From: Alitta virens
Lineage: Eukaryota; Annelida; Polychaeta; Phyllodocida; Nereididae
Assembly (NCBI GenBank): GCA_932294295.1
Contig: OW028584.1
Location: forward strand, 23,157,638-23,221,637
DNA length: 64,000 bases
Direction of reading: 5' to 3'
Below the pieces are notes generated by a model, which ran no database searches, was not told the DNA's origin, and was given only the letters and a program-made list of their open reading frames with translations. The translations under genes and the position numbers were made by a program. This document shows, piece after piece, positions 21,290 to 32,009 of the stretch (its first letter is position 1; every line of letters starts with the position of its first letter).

Positions 21290-22280
21290 CCACTTGCATT
21301 GAGGGAAAAGTTCACCTCCGGCAAATATTGCCTGCTCCACAATCTGTCTTATCCATATGACAAAACTTCTGTCAATTACAATATACCCAAGCAACCGTCC
21401 AGTATCAAAATATACAAGATGCCATCTATCACATACAGCGGCATGCCCCCGCCGCTTACATGGCAAAAACTGACATCTCTGACGCATTCCGCATCCTTCC
21501 TGTCCACCCTTCACAATACAACCTGCTTGGATTCCGCTTCGACAATAAATATTACTAAGAAAAGATGTGGAGTATGGGAGCAGCTCCATCATGCCTCATT
21601 TTTGAGGCATTCTCCGATGCTCTTTCATGGATCCTCCACACCAAATACAAGATCACCAGCGTGGTCAACGTCCTTGATGACTTCTTGGATATCCATCATA
21701 ATCGACAACAGTGGTGGGTGGGTGGGTGGATTAGGGCTTTACGTCCTGTATTTCTGCACCAATTGGGCTAATTAGGACAGGCAGGGACCATGACAATGAG
21801 ACGAAGAATGAAACAGCCATCCAACTTAGGCTCAACCGGGAATCGAACCTGGGACCCAGTGGTTGGAAGCCCAGAGCGCTACCTCTGAGCTAGGCCCCCG
21901 CCCTAATCGACAACAGTGCCTCTCATACCTTAACACATTCATCCAAATGTGCGCTTCCATCGGCGTCCCCATTGCCCTTACAAAACAGAGGGCCCCACCA
22001 GCCTCATTACCTTCTTAGGAATCCAGCTGGACTCAATCTCAATGGAGGCGAAGCTCCCACCCGACAAGCTCCACAAATACACCACCAATGTCCGACAAAT
22101 TGCATGACGGAACACCACCACCCTCTGGGACCTCAAATCTGTTATCGGTCAGCTTACTTTTGCATCTTCAGTCATACCATCTGGCCGAGCCTTTCTCCGC
22201 AGGCTCCACAATCTTACTATAGGCAAACTCAATCCAAATCAACACATCCAGATCAACAGTGCTGCCAAACTTGACCTCTA
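21290..22280 (+). pseudogene. Reverse transcriptase of the Ngaro-like element, split by SINE
   Basis: RT landmarks: KYCLLHNLSYP (about 21325-21355), then after a frameshift near 21390 a frame with MAKTDISDAFRILPVHPSQ (about 21460-21516), WSMGAAPSCLIFEAFSDAL and the catalytic VLDDF (about 21668-21685). A TAA lies at 21556-21558. The domain is interrupted by the SINE at 21714-21904 and resumes with FIQMCASIGVPIALTK, ITFLGIQLDS and EAKLPPDKL. All are typical of DIRS-type RTs. Several stops follow up to about 22280. Non-functional. Confidence 0.8.
21714..21904 (-). mobile_element. tRNA-derived SINE (family 2) nested in the RT gene
   Basis: Same family as 17999-18183, in opposite orientation. On the minus strand it begins with CCTAGCTCAGAGGTAGCGC, has B-box GGTTCGATTCCC and ends in a (CCCA)n tail. 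Perfect 14-bp target-site duplications AATCGACAACAGTG at 21700-21713 and 21905-21918 show precise insertion directly after the RT catalytic motif. Confidence 0.92.
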
Positions 22281-22281
22281 A

Positions 22282-22760
22282 ATGTGGGCTGATTTCTTGA
22301 ACAACCACAACGGATGCACCATCATACGCCCCCTCTCCGTCGTCAACTCTACCCAAATTATGCTGTGTGCGGATGCTTCAAAAATTGGCTTTGGTGCAAC
22401 ATACGGCAAAGCCTGGATACAAGGCCAGAATCTTGAAAACAACTCCACATCACCGTACTGGAGCTCTACCCTATCTACATTACTATTGCCATGTTCGCAC
22501 ACAAGCTCCACAACTCAAAAATTACCTTCTACTCAGACAACATGGCTGTAGTCCAAATCCTTAACGAGCAGTCCTCAAAATGTCACTTCATCATGCAAAT
22601 CCTCCGTCTCCTCGTCCTCATCCTCCTTCACAATAACATCCACTTAAAATCTAACCACATACCCGGTATTCAAAATGTTTTATGTGATGCCATTTCCCGT
22701 TCCCAGGTTCACACATCTCTACTACGTCAATTTGGGGCTGATCTTCAGCCAACACCCATC
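22282..22760 (+). pseudogene. RNase H region of the Ngaro-like element
   Basis: A frame from 22282 contains MLCADASKIGFGATYG (catalytic-Asp block). A second frame from 22491 has FYSDNMAVVQIL, SKCHFIMQILRLL and HIPGIQNVLCDAISR, the SDN and DAxSR blocks seen in DIRS RNase H. At least one frameshift lies between them at about 22480. Confidence 0.75.
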
Positions 22761-23685
22761 CCACATCGACTCAGGCCAACCAACTTTAAACTCAATTGGA
22801 CACAGCTCTAAAAGCATCCCTGCAACCGTCAACGGCCAACACATACACTGGCAAAGTTTGCTCCAATTTGTCGCTCTGCAGCTACAGGAGCAACCCATTA
22901 TCCCAGTACCTATAAACCATGTATGCCACTTCCTTATTCATCTACAGAACAAATCCCTTTCCCACACAACCATCCGCTCATATCTGTCAGCCATATCCTT
23001 AGTCCACAAAATTAATAATTCAACTGATCCCACAGCCGCATTTATCGTAATCAAAACTCTGCAGGGCATTCGGAACCAGCAGACCCCCACCAACAACCAA
23101 CTACTGCCAATTACTAAAGATATCCTGCGATCCCTGTGGCAAGCGCTCCCATATGCAATACCCAGCAATTACGAGCACGCTCTCTGGCATGCCCTATTTT
23201 TACTCACCTACCATGGCTGCTTGCGCACGGGAGAGGCGACACAGGCTGCTAATCTGTCCAACGTAATCCAACTATCACAGATTATTCTCGTCAACACCGC
23301 TATACAGATTAAATTTCATCGCTATATACCCAGCCAGGGCCCTACACCCACTCTTATCATCCCCGCTGAACCACATGGCACCCCATGCCCAGTCAACGCA
23401 ATACGATACTACATCGCTATACGGGGTAACAGCCCAGGCCCCCTATTCCTCAACCGAAACAGAGTACCGTTTACCAGAACTCAATTCGCGGCGATCCTCA
23501 AAGCTACTGCCACCATGTCATCGCTCCAGGCACACCGCTGTAACACCCACTCCTTCTGGGTGGGCAGAGCCACACAGTTGACCATCGACGGCCAACCTGA
23601 CCAAATCATTCGAGCCGCTGGCCGATGGAAAAGCACAGCATACCAGCGCTACATCCGGCCAAACAACTTCACTCTCCCCCAGTGA
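22675..23685 (+). pseudogene. Tyrosine recombinase of the Ngaro-like element
   Basis: This is the longest intact frame of the element (336 codons). After an N-terminal SAM-like helical part (HTTIRSYLSAISLVHK), the catalytic part shows the first arginine in CLRTGEA (codon 23224), HSFWVGRAT (about 23548) and the GRWKSTAYQRYIR segment with the tyrosine nucleophile. The second catalytic arginine of HxxR is replaced by tryptophan (TGG at 23557-23559), consistent with CpG decay of a CGG codon. The first part (22675-22810) overlaps RNase H in another frame and is unlikely to be translated. Confidence 0.8.
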
Positions 23686-23697
23686 ACCTGCAATAGC

Positions 23698-23850
23698 ATG
23701 GCGCTTGCCAGCTGTACTTCACACTGCAACAGTTTGGCACTTGCCAGCTGTACTTCACACTGCAACAGTTTGGTGCTTGCCAACTGAACTTCATCCTGTA
23801 ACAGGTTGGTGCTTGCCAACTGAACTTCACACTGCACCAGTTTTGGCATT
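23698..23850. repeat. 36-bp tandem repeat downstream of the recombinase
   Basis: Four head-to-tail units with CTTGCCAGCTGTACTTCAC followed by ACTGCAACAGTTTGG. Because 36 is divisible by three, it stays open in several frames. Likely part of the element's terminal structure. Confidence 0.9.
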
Positions 23851-25094
23851 TGCCAGTTATGTCAGGCCACTCCCACGGACCAAGGAGAGAGAGTGAGACA
23901 CTGACTTTTTGGGATGAACAACCCGCACAGCATCTCGTTCTGGGATATTCACATCCAAAAAATGTGCGACTTCAACGTGTATGAACTTTATTCACTGGCA
24001 AACCCCATGTTTGTTTAACCTTAACACTTTTACTGAGTGCCTTTTGTTCGTAGCCTTTGTACTTATACTCCTCACTTTGTACTTATATAGCTAGTCATGT
24101 TATTCAAGTATCTTAGTACCTAGTCATGTTAACTTGCTTATCCAACTATTGTGTACTACAGTTTCTTAATTAGTTTCTACTGATATATACATTCTTATGT
24201 TATTCAAGATTTTTTGTCATGTCACTAACTTGCTATACTAATTATTCTGTACTACATTTATTACTGTATCACTTAAAATTAAACACTTAAACCCAACTAC
24301 GGTCTATGTTGTGTTTCCAAGCCAAAAATATATTGTTATGGGCTCTGTAGCAAATTTGGCAACTTGTAGCATAAAAATGGTTGGGCCTACTGACCAAATT
24401 TTTTTTTTTATGTAATGCATTTTGTAAGTCACTGGATGGTCACTAGTGTCGAATATATAGTTAAATATTGCACAGAATGGGATTAATTTCTTCATAATTA
24501 TGCAAGGTAACTTCTTCTGTAATCCTGTATGAGTAAGTATTGTTTTCTAAATGTTGGTTACACATTATTTCTAATCCTTACACCGTTATAGTTAAACCAA
24601 GAATGTATAAAAAGAAACTATAGTTCAATATTATTTTTATGTGTCATTAAATCTTGGATTGGTGTCACAGTCTTAATTGACATTCACACAAACAGGAAGC
24701 CGAGATAGTATTGCTTTCATCAATAGCTATCAATGATTATAAATGAAGGCTGATGAAAGCAATTGCAGCAAAATATATGCATATACGGTTGAAAAATAAA
24801 TACTTTGTATATTTTGCTTGATTATATATAGCCAACCAATACAAAATATAAATACTGACAATTTTTATAAAAGAGAAAAAAAGGTAATTTGTGTTAAATA
24901 CATTAATGTTGCTAATATCAATATCTACCGATATCTATTGGGCAGGATATTGTGTCCTTTGGGCCAATAAGCAGGTCTTTGGGCGATGAGCTAGCCTTTG
25001 GGCTGGCTCGCCAAAATCCCCTATGACTTATTCAAAAATATATAGTCTTGGGCTTACAGGCGAATACTTCTTATATCGCTCACTGGCTTTTCTC

Positions 25095-25530
25095 AGAAGG
25101 CTTCAATTTCTGCCGAAAGACAGCGCTTGTCCGGTGCATAGCACCGGTCTTTCTGAGTACTAACGCAAAGCTCAAGGGAAACGATAAAAAATAGATCGTT
25201 AAAAAGCGTGGCAACACCGTTACAACGCTTGTTCAGTGCCATTTACGAAAATAGTACTTCTGCAGTTGGTGGAATTCCACGATAAAGTTGTTCAATTTCA
25301 TGACGTTAGTAGAGTTTAAGTCAAAAGAAATCGTCTGAACTAATTTCACAGTGAGTGGCTTCTTGGAAGAAAGAAATAAGGCGTAGTTATCCCACTACTT
25401 TGTATGCAGACGACGCGCGGAAGCATTTCATTCCCCGATTCTGGGGGAGCGGCAAATCGGTTTTGAGAAAAGCCGGCGCTTCGCACCGGAATGTAGCACC
25501 ACCTTTCGGAAGAAAACGCAGAAGGCTTTG
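25095..25530. repeat. Diverged foldback with CCGGTGC hairpins
   Basis: CCGGTGCATAGCACCGG (25131-25147) is itself a perfect 7-bp hairpin. CCGGCGCTTCGCACCGG-like sequence (about 25473-25489) lies in the opposite orientation, and flanking CCGAAAG and CTTTTCTCA words match in inverted order over about 70 bp. Suggests an old foldback DNA element. Confidence 0.55.
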
Positions 25531-25671
25531 CTTAGTACATTCCGTAAATTGCGGACCATGCAGACCGTTCTGTCCTACGCTAATGCATGCAAACATAGAC
25601 TTGGTTAGACCCTGCACAATTCAAACATGACACAGAATAAATTTTAATATATTCTTATATACTTATCACTG

Positions 25672-25735
25672 GCGGATCCAGCCCTGACTCTACAGGGGGG
25701 GGAGCAAGTCTCTACTGGGGGGGGGGGGGGTCTAA
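25672..25735. repeat. TGGCGGATCCAG repeat end with poly-G
   Basis: TGGCGGATCCAGCCCTGACTC followed by two G-runs (up to 14 G). Same end as the MITE at 56361-56521. Confidence 0.7.
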
Positions 25736-25807
25736 AATTTATCAAATTACTGTTTGAATGTTTTATATTTAATAATATATGGAACATTTTTTTAAAAGGT
25801 CTTTTAT

Positions 25808-25920
25808 TTATAGAGGATCCACAATCTGGAATAATTTACCTGAAGAAGTTCAAAGACCACCACCACTGAACGTTTCAAGTCTGACTTTAAAACTCATATT
25901 ACTACATGCATGAATTGTTT
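25808..25920 (+). mobile_element. LINE fragment (RT C-terminal tail)
   Basis: Reads GSTIWNNLPEEVQR, then one frameshift, then TERFKSDFKTHI. This is the characteristic WNxLPxxV...FKxxLKxH tail of CR1/Rex/RTE-like reverse transcriptases. Heavily truncated. Confidence 0.6.
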
Positions 25921-26064
25921 GTACCCATGTATGCCTACATTTATTTATTTAATAATAATTAGAAAACAAATACAAAATAAAAATACACACATTGTGCAAT
26001 AAAATCCAACTATTGCAATAATTATACACAGCACAATTTTTCATCAATAAATTTTTAACAAATT

Positions 26065-26113
26065 CATTGCAATGTTTCCAATACATTTTGTAATTATTTG
26101 GAACATTGCAATG
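26065..26113. repeat. 16-bp inverted repeat
   Basis: CATTGCAATGTTTCCAA (26065-26081) pairs with TTGGAACATTGCAATG (26098-26113) with a single bulge. Confidence 0.7.
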
Positions 26114-27089
26114 ATTCTGTTGACTGAATTTAGGCATTTCGCATAAAGCACACTTTGTCTTCTTAATTCTTAATTTTTTTAACCATTGAAATCATACAAA
26201 TTTATCACTATTCTGGGTTGAAACCAGCCGTTCCGCAACTGGTAACATGCAGTTTAAGGCCACTATTGCAGCGACCTCTCATGGGACAGATAAGAATTTA
26301 AAAGAATAAACGGCGAGCCGATTTTGGATTATTTGATAGGTTCTATATTTTTCGCTCAGACACCTTTTAGGATATTATGACTATTTGAATATTGGCATGC
26401 AGTCTTTCGGCAGTACATGTACTAGTAGTACTTGTATTATTGAAAATGATCTGATCAATCCGAAAAAAATAAATAAACTCATATATATAGATTCCATGTA
26501 TATTTTTACAATTGCTAGTTATAATTCAATAAATAATGGGACATTGTGATGAGAGTTAGGGCGAGACCCAGCAAGGAGACAAGGATGACACCTGGTGTAT
26601 AATAGTGGCACTACTCATTAAATAGCCACCTAGTGATAATGCCATACGAAAAGTTATTTGCCCCTGGTGGCTTAGATAGGAAGCAACTGGTAAACATGTC
26701 AAATGGACTGTGAGCATAGATTATGCTATCTTTCGTATCTTAGATTGTGGGCAATGTGGGCGTAAGTATCTGACCATAGGACCTGACCTAAAAATCACCA
26801 GGAAGAAGCTATTGCAGGTACAGTATGGAGTCTGTTTTCAGTATTTGTTAATCTGACATGTCATGTGATGTACAGTGCCAATGATAAATACCTATGACAG
26901 TATATATACATGATATAGCCTCATACTGAGTCATACTCATAGTCATACTCACAGGCTATTAAATTAAATATTTAGGATTGTCACTCGGAGATCAATATGA
27001 CAGTGGACAAAATCCTTGCACCAAAGACTAAAACAGCAATACATATGTGTAAAATTTTATTTGCATGTGTGCATGTACGTACTATATAT

Positions 27090-27092
27090 GTA

Positions 27093-27149
<57 letters not shown>
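27090..27149. repeat. (TA)n microsatellite
   Basis: About 28 TA units. In copy 2 of the duplication this tract is only about 5 units (near 45411). Confidence 0.95.
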
Positions 27150-27369
27150 CTATTTTAATCCATTCGGCCTATCAATTATACTATATAATTATAGTACATG
27201 TACTTGACATGCAATGCTCGCTGGAGCTCATATGACATGAGTAAGGGCGAGGTCCCTATATATATATATATAGATGTTCCTCAGTTGATCCCCGGTCGAT
27301 CCCTGTGTTCCCATGAGCAATATAGCTGTTAATTGACAGGTTGAGTGATCATGCACAATGATGACAACC

Positions 27370-27445
27370 TCCCCAAAAAATATAGTGATGGCCCTCTCAA
27401 TCAACAGTCAACACATTTTCAAAAATAGGCTAGACATACACTGGA
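27370..27445 (+). mobile_element. LINE RT tail fragment in the duplicated unit (copy 1)
   Basis: Translates as IVMALSINSQ..FKNRLDIHWN-like sequence, the AxSVNxFKxxLDxHW tail of a LINE RT. It is broken by an indel just after; the copy 2 counterpart at 45615-45890 remains open for 91 codons. Confidence 0.4.
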
Positions 27446-28635
27446 ATAACCAGATATATCTCAATCCAATACTCTGACCTTCCAACCAGCCTTCAACAAG
27501 CTAGTGCAGCACTGAAGAAATATCCCACACTTGGCTGTGTTCCTCATAGAAAACCTATAAGGAACAGCCCTTCGAATATAAATTGTGATCCACTATCCCT
27601 GATTTTAATATTTGTGATCCACTATTTCTTATTTAAATAGTAGACAGACTACTTCAGTTTGATCAGTTTCAAATGGCTTGGCCACTTGTGAGTTCCTCCA
27701 GCCAGGTCTACAGCTCACTCATGGGTTTCATTGAGCAGATCCACCACTGTGATTGGGTTTTATTATGGTACACAATTCATTATATACTGAGCATAGATCA
27801 CAAACAGCAAAAGGTCTACGACTTATAAGAGGCTGTCACATGATGATTATATGACCAATGGACCATTACACATACAGACCAATGAATAATGGTGAGATAA
27901 TCTAAAACTTGATGTGTCAGTCGCATAAAATTTTATTTTAATTTTTTAAAGAAAGGGATAGAAATCATCAAGATAAATGTAACACAAATCTTATGGGTAG
28001 AGAGCTGAGAGATAAACTGGATGGACAGCAATTCTGCTTGTTAATTATTTACAATTATAATCATAGTATACAACACTACATATGATACATATACTACAAA
28101 TAAAACAACTACAAAATAATTGTGTGTGCAACAACAAGAAACAATGCAATAGTATTGTTGTTTATTGCCATAAATTTTTTCAAAATATTGTACATATATA
28201 TATATATATATATATAATTTTCCTCTCAAAGGCATATAGCCGCTGCTGAAAAGTTAGATTTAAATTTAAAATACAAGAATAAAAAGAAATATTAAATAGG
28301 CCGGAAGATGAAATATTACTCCAGACTCAAAGGCACGATGTCATAGTTTTGAGAATTTCACATACTTTGGGTGATTATTTAAACTGTGGTCGCCATTTAT
28401 TGCGTAGTATAGATAAGTGAAAATATGAAATGTATTATGCAATGCAATAGTAGATTATCATGACCATAAATTATTATTATACACTCATAATGCCAGAAAA
28501 CAGGTAGTGAGAAGATAATGCACAATAATCTATATTTAGATTTTTCAAAAAAAAATTCTTTTTTTACTTGTCATGATATTTGTTAATTTAGTGATTTCTG
28601 TGGGAACCTGTTGAGATTTCTACACTTAATTGCAG

Positions 28636-30993
28636 GGATCAAACAAGTCTAACTGACGAACATGGCAAGTTCAGTTCCTGCAAATGTTGCCGCAGTTGTG
28701 CGAGCGAGCAATGCCTTTGCTTTTGCGATGTACAAAGAAATATGCAAGAAAGAAGGAGACAAGAATGTATTCTTCAGTCCAATGTCAATCACCGCAGCTC
28801 TGGCCATGACCCACCTCGGAGCAGCCGGGAACACCGCTGACGAAATAAAAGCTGCTTTAAATGTAAGTTTGTGTCTTTTTATGGTCAGATGTTTTACAGA
28901 TGTCCACTTGGGATCCATGTTTACAAGTAGACTGAAATCTGCATTTGTACAGCATGGCTATGTATGCTGAGCCGTAATATATCATTGATCTCTTTACCAA
29001 CTATATATGGTAGCTGCATAATTTGCATAGAATATTTTGACCAAAGGCAGGCAAGGCCATGTTTTCACTTTGCCATCCATGTAATGCATGTTATGTGGGC
29101 ATTATAAAGTACAATTAGCCATCGGCAAACAAAGGCTGCAAAATAGGAAAAATTAAAGGACCGTCATTATGAGATAAACATCGCAATTTTTAAAATGTAA
29201 ATCTTGTTTTTTAAGCAAGGGGGAGGGGATACTAAGAATTAATTAGCTACATAATGGATACTAAGAATTAATTAACTACATAAATAATTATCCTTAAAAT
29301 TGGTAATCATGAATTTATTCATATATAGCGTGTGACCAATCTACTTAAATTTCAGGCCAAAGATTTTGCAAATGAGGACCTCCATGCAGCGTTTTCCACA
29401 TTGAATGAAAAACTGAACACGAAGGAGGAGAGTGCTTGTGTTCTACGCATGGCCAACCGTGTGTTTGCTAGGAAGAACTTTGCTGTGAAAGACACTTTTA
29501 CTGCAGGTAATCATCATATGATCATTGACTGTCAATCAAGCAAATATGCAGCGCGTAATTCATTTCATTTAGGCTGGAATTCACGGGGATAAATGGGTCA
29601 ATTTTTAGTTGGAGATGTATTGTATATTTAAAAAGTTGAAGCTGTGATGATAATGACTAGATATAGAGAACTAAAAAGTTGTTAAAAATCACAGCATCAC
29701 GATATTGAGCAAAATTGAATGTCCATTTCAGCAACGAAGAAGCACTATGCGGCAGAAGCTCAGTTGCTAGATTTTGCAAGTGACACAGAAAATTCCAGGA
29801 CCGTGATCAACAAATGGGTGGAAGACCAAACCAACCAGAAAATCAAAGACCTTCTTCAGCCTGGCGTTATTACTTCCATGACAGCTATGGTTCTGGTCAA
29901 TGCAATTTATTTTAAAGGTGATTATTTGTTTTGGCCTTTAATGTAATGGCCAGGAAGATCCAAAACATTCTGAATGAAGGTGATGATAAATGATTCCATC
30001 AGAATGTTTTGGATCCACCCAATCCACCTTAAACGTAAAGTGAAGGGCCACAACTTCGCAATGGGTCAAAAGTTTGGTGTGAGACAGTGTAACTTGAATG
30101 TTTTTAACTGGTGTTAGAAGAGTAGTCAAGTTTCTCATTTTATATTATGAAACAGAACTGTATCAAGTCATGTTGTTTCATGTAACTATATGAGTCATTG
30201 ATTGATCTTTGGCTGCTGAAGGCAGTTTAAAAATATTTGTAAATGAAAATAAACAAATATCCTTGCTGTACTGTGATGCATGCTGTGCAAAACTGGAACC
30301 TAATTTCTATGAGAATTAGTTGTGAGAAATTTTCATGGCATGAATTAATGACTAATTGCTGATTGTCATTTACTAGGAAATTGGCTGGAGGAATTTGACC
30401 AGAAGCATACATCGAAACAAAACTGGATATTGCCTTCAAAAGAGGAAACCCAGGTGGATATTATGTTCAAAGACGACAAATACAAGTTTTCTGTAAGTGA
30501 CCAAATTCAGGGAACAATGTACGTCGAAATCCCGTACAAAGGTAAAGAGCTAAGTATGGGAATCGTCCTGCCAAGCAATGTCGACAATTTAGGAGTGCTT
30601 CAGGAGAAAATTAATGTGGATGCATACGAGCAATTGGTCTCTACAGCAAACACCATCAAACTGATGTTGTCCATTCCAAAGTTCAAGATCGAAACGGAGG
30701 CCAGTTTGAAAAAAATGTTGCAGTCTCTCGGCATCACGGAAGCTTTTGGAAACACCGCCAACTTCTCTAATATAGCAGATTCGGAAGATCTGTATTTGTC
30801 AGAAGTTGTGCACAAAGCTTTTGTGGAGGTGAATGAGGAGGGTACGGAGGCTGCTGCAGCTACTGCTGCGATGATCTCTTTGATGTGCATGCCGATGGAA
30901 TTCCGTGCTACCCATCCGTTCATGTTCTTCATTAAGGACAACCTCACAGGAGCCATACTTTTCATGGGACGCGTGATGAACCCTAATGAGTAA
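28636..30993 (+). CDS. Clade-B-like intracellular serpin, copy 1
   Basis: Four coding exons with consensus sites: 28662-28862 (the exon begins at 28636 after an AG acceptor, so a 5' non-coding exon is likely upstream), 29356-29506, 29732-29917 and 30377-30993. They join in frame to 384 residues, normal for the family. No signal peptide is present: the N-terminus runs straight into helix A, with NVFFSPMSITAAL. The hinge EEGTEAAAATAA fits an inhibitory serpin (Gly at P15, Thr at P14, small residues at P12-P9). The reactive loop continues MISLMCMPME, so P1 is probably Met or Cys. The loop is about two residues shorter than SERPINB1. The C-terminal signature is THPFMFFI. Expected role: a suicide inhibitor of an intracellular or released serine or cysteine protease; target unknown. 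An almost identical paralogue lies at 46896-49201. Confidence 0.92.
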
Positions 30994-31444
30994 ATTATTA
31001 AATTGAGTACAGTAATTTTTTTAAATATTGACCGCATGATGCAGTACTTATGTAGATATCGGGCTTCATCATTCAGATGATGTGTACTCCATCTGCATGA
31101 TTTAGTAATTCTGTGATTTGTGCATTTAGTTCATGGACTAATTAACACATTGAGAAAGACCTAGAGAATAATATACTATCGTTTCTATTCCACCAGTAAA
31201 GATAAATGATGTAAAACTAAATATTTATGTAACTGATGTTCCCTTATATTGTAAAGCTTTTTAGTTGCCAGACTCTTTTCAACATGATGCAGTGCTTAGA
31301 TACAAAGTATAAATTTGACTCAATAATTTTTTTTAATTGTGCTGTGACCTTAATTATATTCTTGAGCTATATATATGATTTAAAGAACTGAGTGATTCAA
31401 TTCCAAAAAATCTGAATCTGAAAATATAGCTTTTGTTTGTCATA

Positions 31445-31447
<3 letters not shown>

Positions 31448-31492
<45 letters not shown>
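31448..31492. repeat. (AT)n tract at the duplication breakpoint, copy 1
   Basis: About 22 AT units. The equivalent tract in copy 2 (about 49661-49690) joins directly to the block that in copy 1 starts only at about 42790. Confidence 0.95.
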
Positions 31493-31495
<3 letters not shown>

Positions 31496-31949
31496 CTTTA
31501 TTGAACCTATGGGAGACACTCGACCAACCTTTGGGGGACACAGGTGATGTTTGGGGGACATGGGTATGTCCCCCAACAGGTTTTGCCATGCTCTGACTCC
31601 CCGAGACACAATATGTTGCTTTTAAGGGACAGCATAACAACATATCAGCCTTAGGATGTGATTTCAGCAAAAATTTAATGAGTACTTTGACTCAGTTTTC
31701 TGAGATCAGCATTTAAAATTTTGACCTTTTTGAACTGATGTCATCTTTCGGGGACATGGCTTTCACGGCCTATGTTTCATCATTAATCATATATATTCTA
31801 TTTAAAATTTTGGGTATAGCTAATTAAGCAGTATTTCTTTCATGCATATAAATTTCAGAAATTTTGAATGAAAAATACAGAAAATGATATTTTCATGTCC
31901 ATAAAATTTCTTGTCAACCAAAGCTGAGGGCTTTAAATTGTTTCAACGG

Positions 31950-31990
31950 CTCTGATTGGCTGCAGTCTATAAGCTGCTCTGATTGGTTAA
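31950..31990 (+). promoter_or_regulatory. Paired ATTGG (inverted CCAAT) boxes
   Basis: TCTGATTGGCTG and TCTGATTGGTTA, about 27 bases apart, lie within 60 bases of the putative ATG at 32010. Paired CCAAT/NF-Y sites are common upstream of cell-cycle genes. Function inferred only. Confidence 0.45.
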
Positions 31991-32009
31991 AAACTTCTGA
32001 GGAGACAAA

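Larger units (their letters stand above)
18780..24265 (+). mobile_element. Ngaro-like DIRS-order retrotransposon, decayed
   Basis: Ordered domains on the plus strand: SGNH hydrolase, gag-like protein with Cys/His motif, reverse transcriptase, RNase H and tyrosine recombinase instead of a DDE integrase. This is the DIRS order, and the extra hydrolase domain fits Ngaro. The region is GC-richer than its surroundings. Several stop codons, frameshifts, a nested SINE and a substituted recombinase residue show it is dead. The limits are approximate: the right flank holds a diverged direct duplication of about 70 bp (24096-24165 and 24200-24262), which may be remnants of the split terminal repeats. 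The left terminal repeat was not identified. Confidence 0.85.
24300..26685. other. Spacer with repeats, no confident gene
   Basis: Contains a diverged inverted-repeat element (25095-25530), poly-G/TGGCGGATCCAG repeat (25670-25735), a LINE 3' fragment (25808-25920) and a 16-bp hairpin (26065-26113). The 91-codon ORF at 25355-25630 overlaps the inverted repeat and has no recognisable domain. Confidence 0.5.
26686..31490. repeat. Segmental duplication, serpin unit copy 1
   Basis: From AACATGTCAAAT near 26690 to the (AT)n tract at 31448-31492 the sequence matches 45037-49690 almost continuously, introns included, at an offset of about 18.2 kb. Small indels concentrate in the 5' part and in AT-rich tracts. 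Confidence 0.95.

Noticed and set aside
25355..25630. 91-codon basic ORF
   Set aside because: Overlaps an inverted repeat, no recognisable domain and no splice context; the minus strand is open too.
27016..27207. ORF with a YIYIYI stretch (and similar ones at 28041 and 31397)
   Set aside because: Translation of (TA)n microsatellites.
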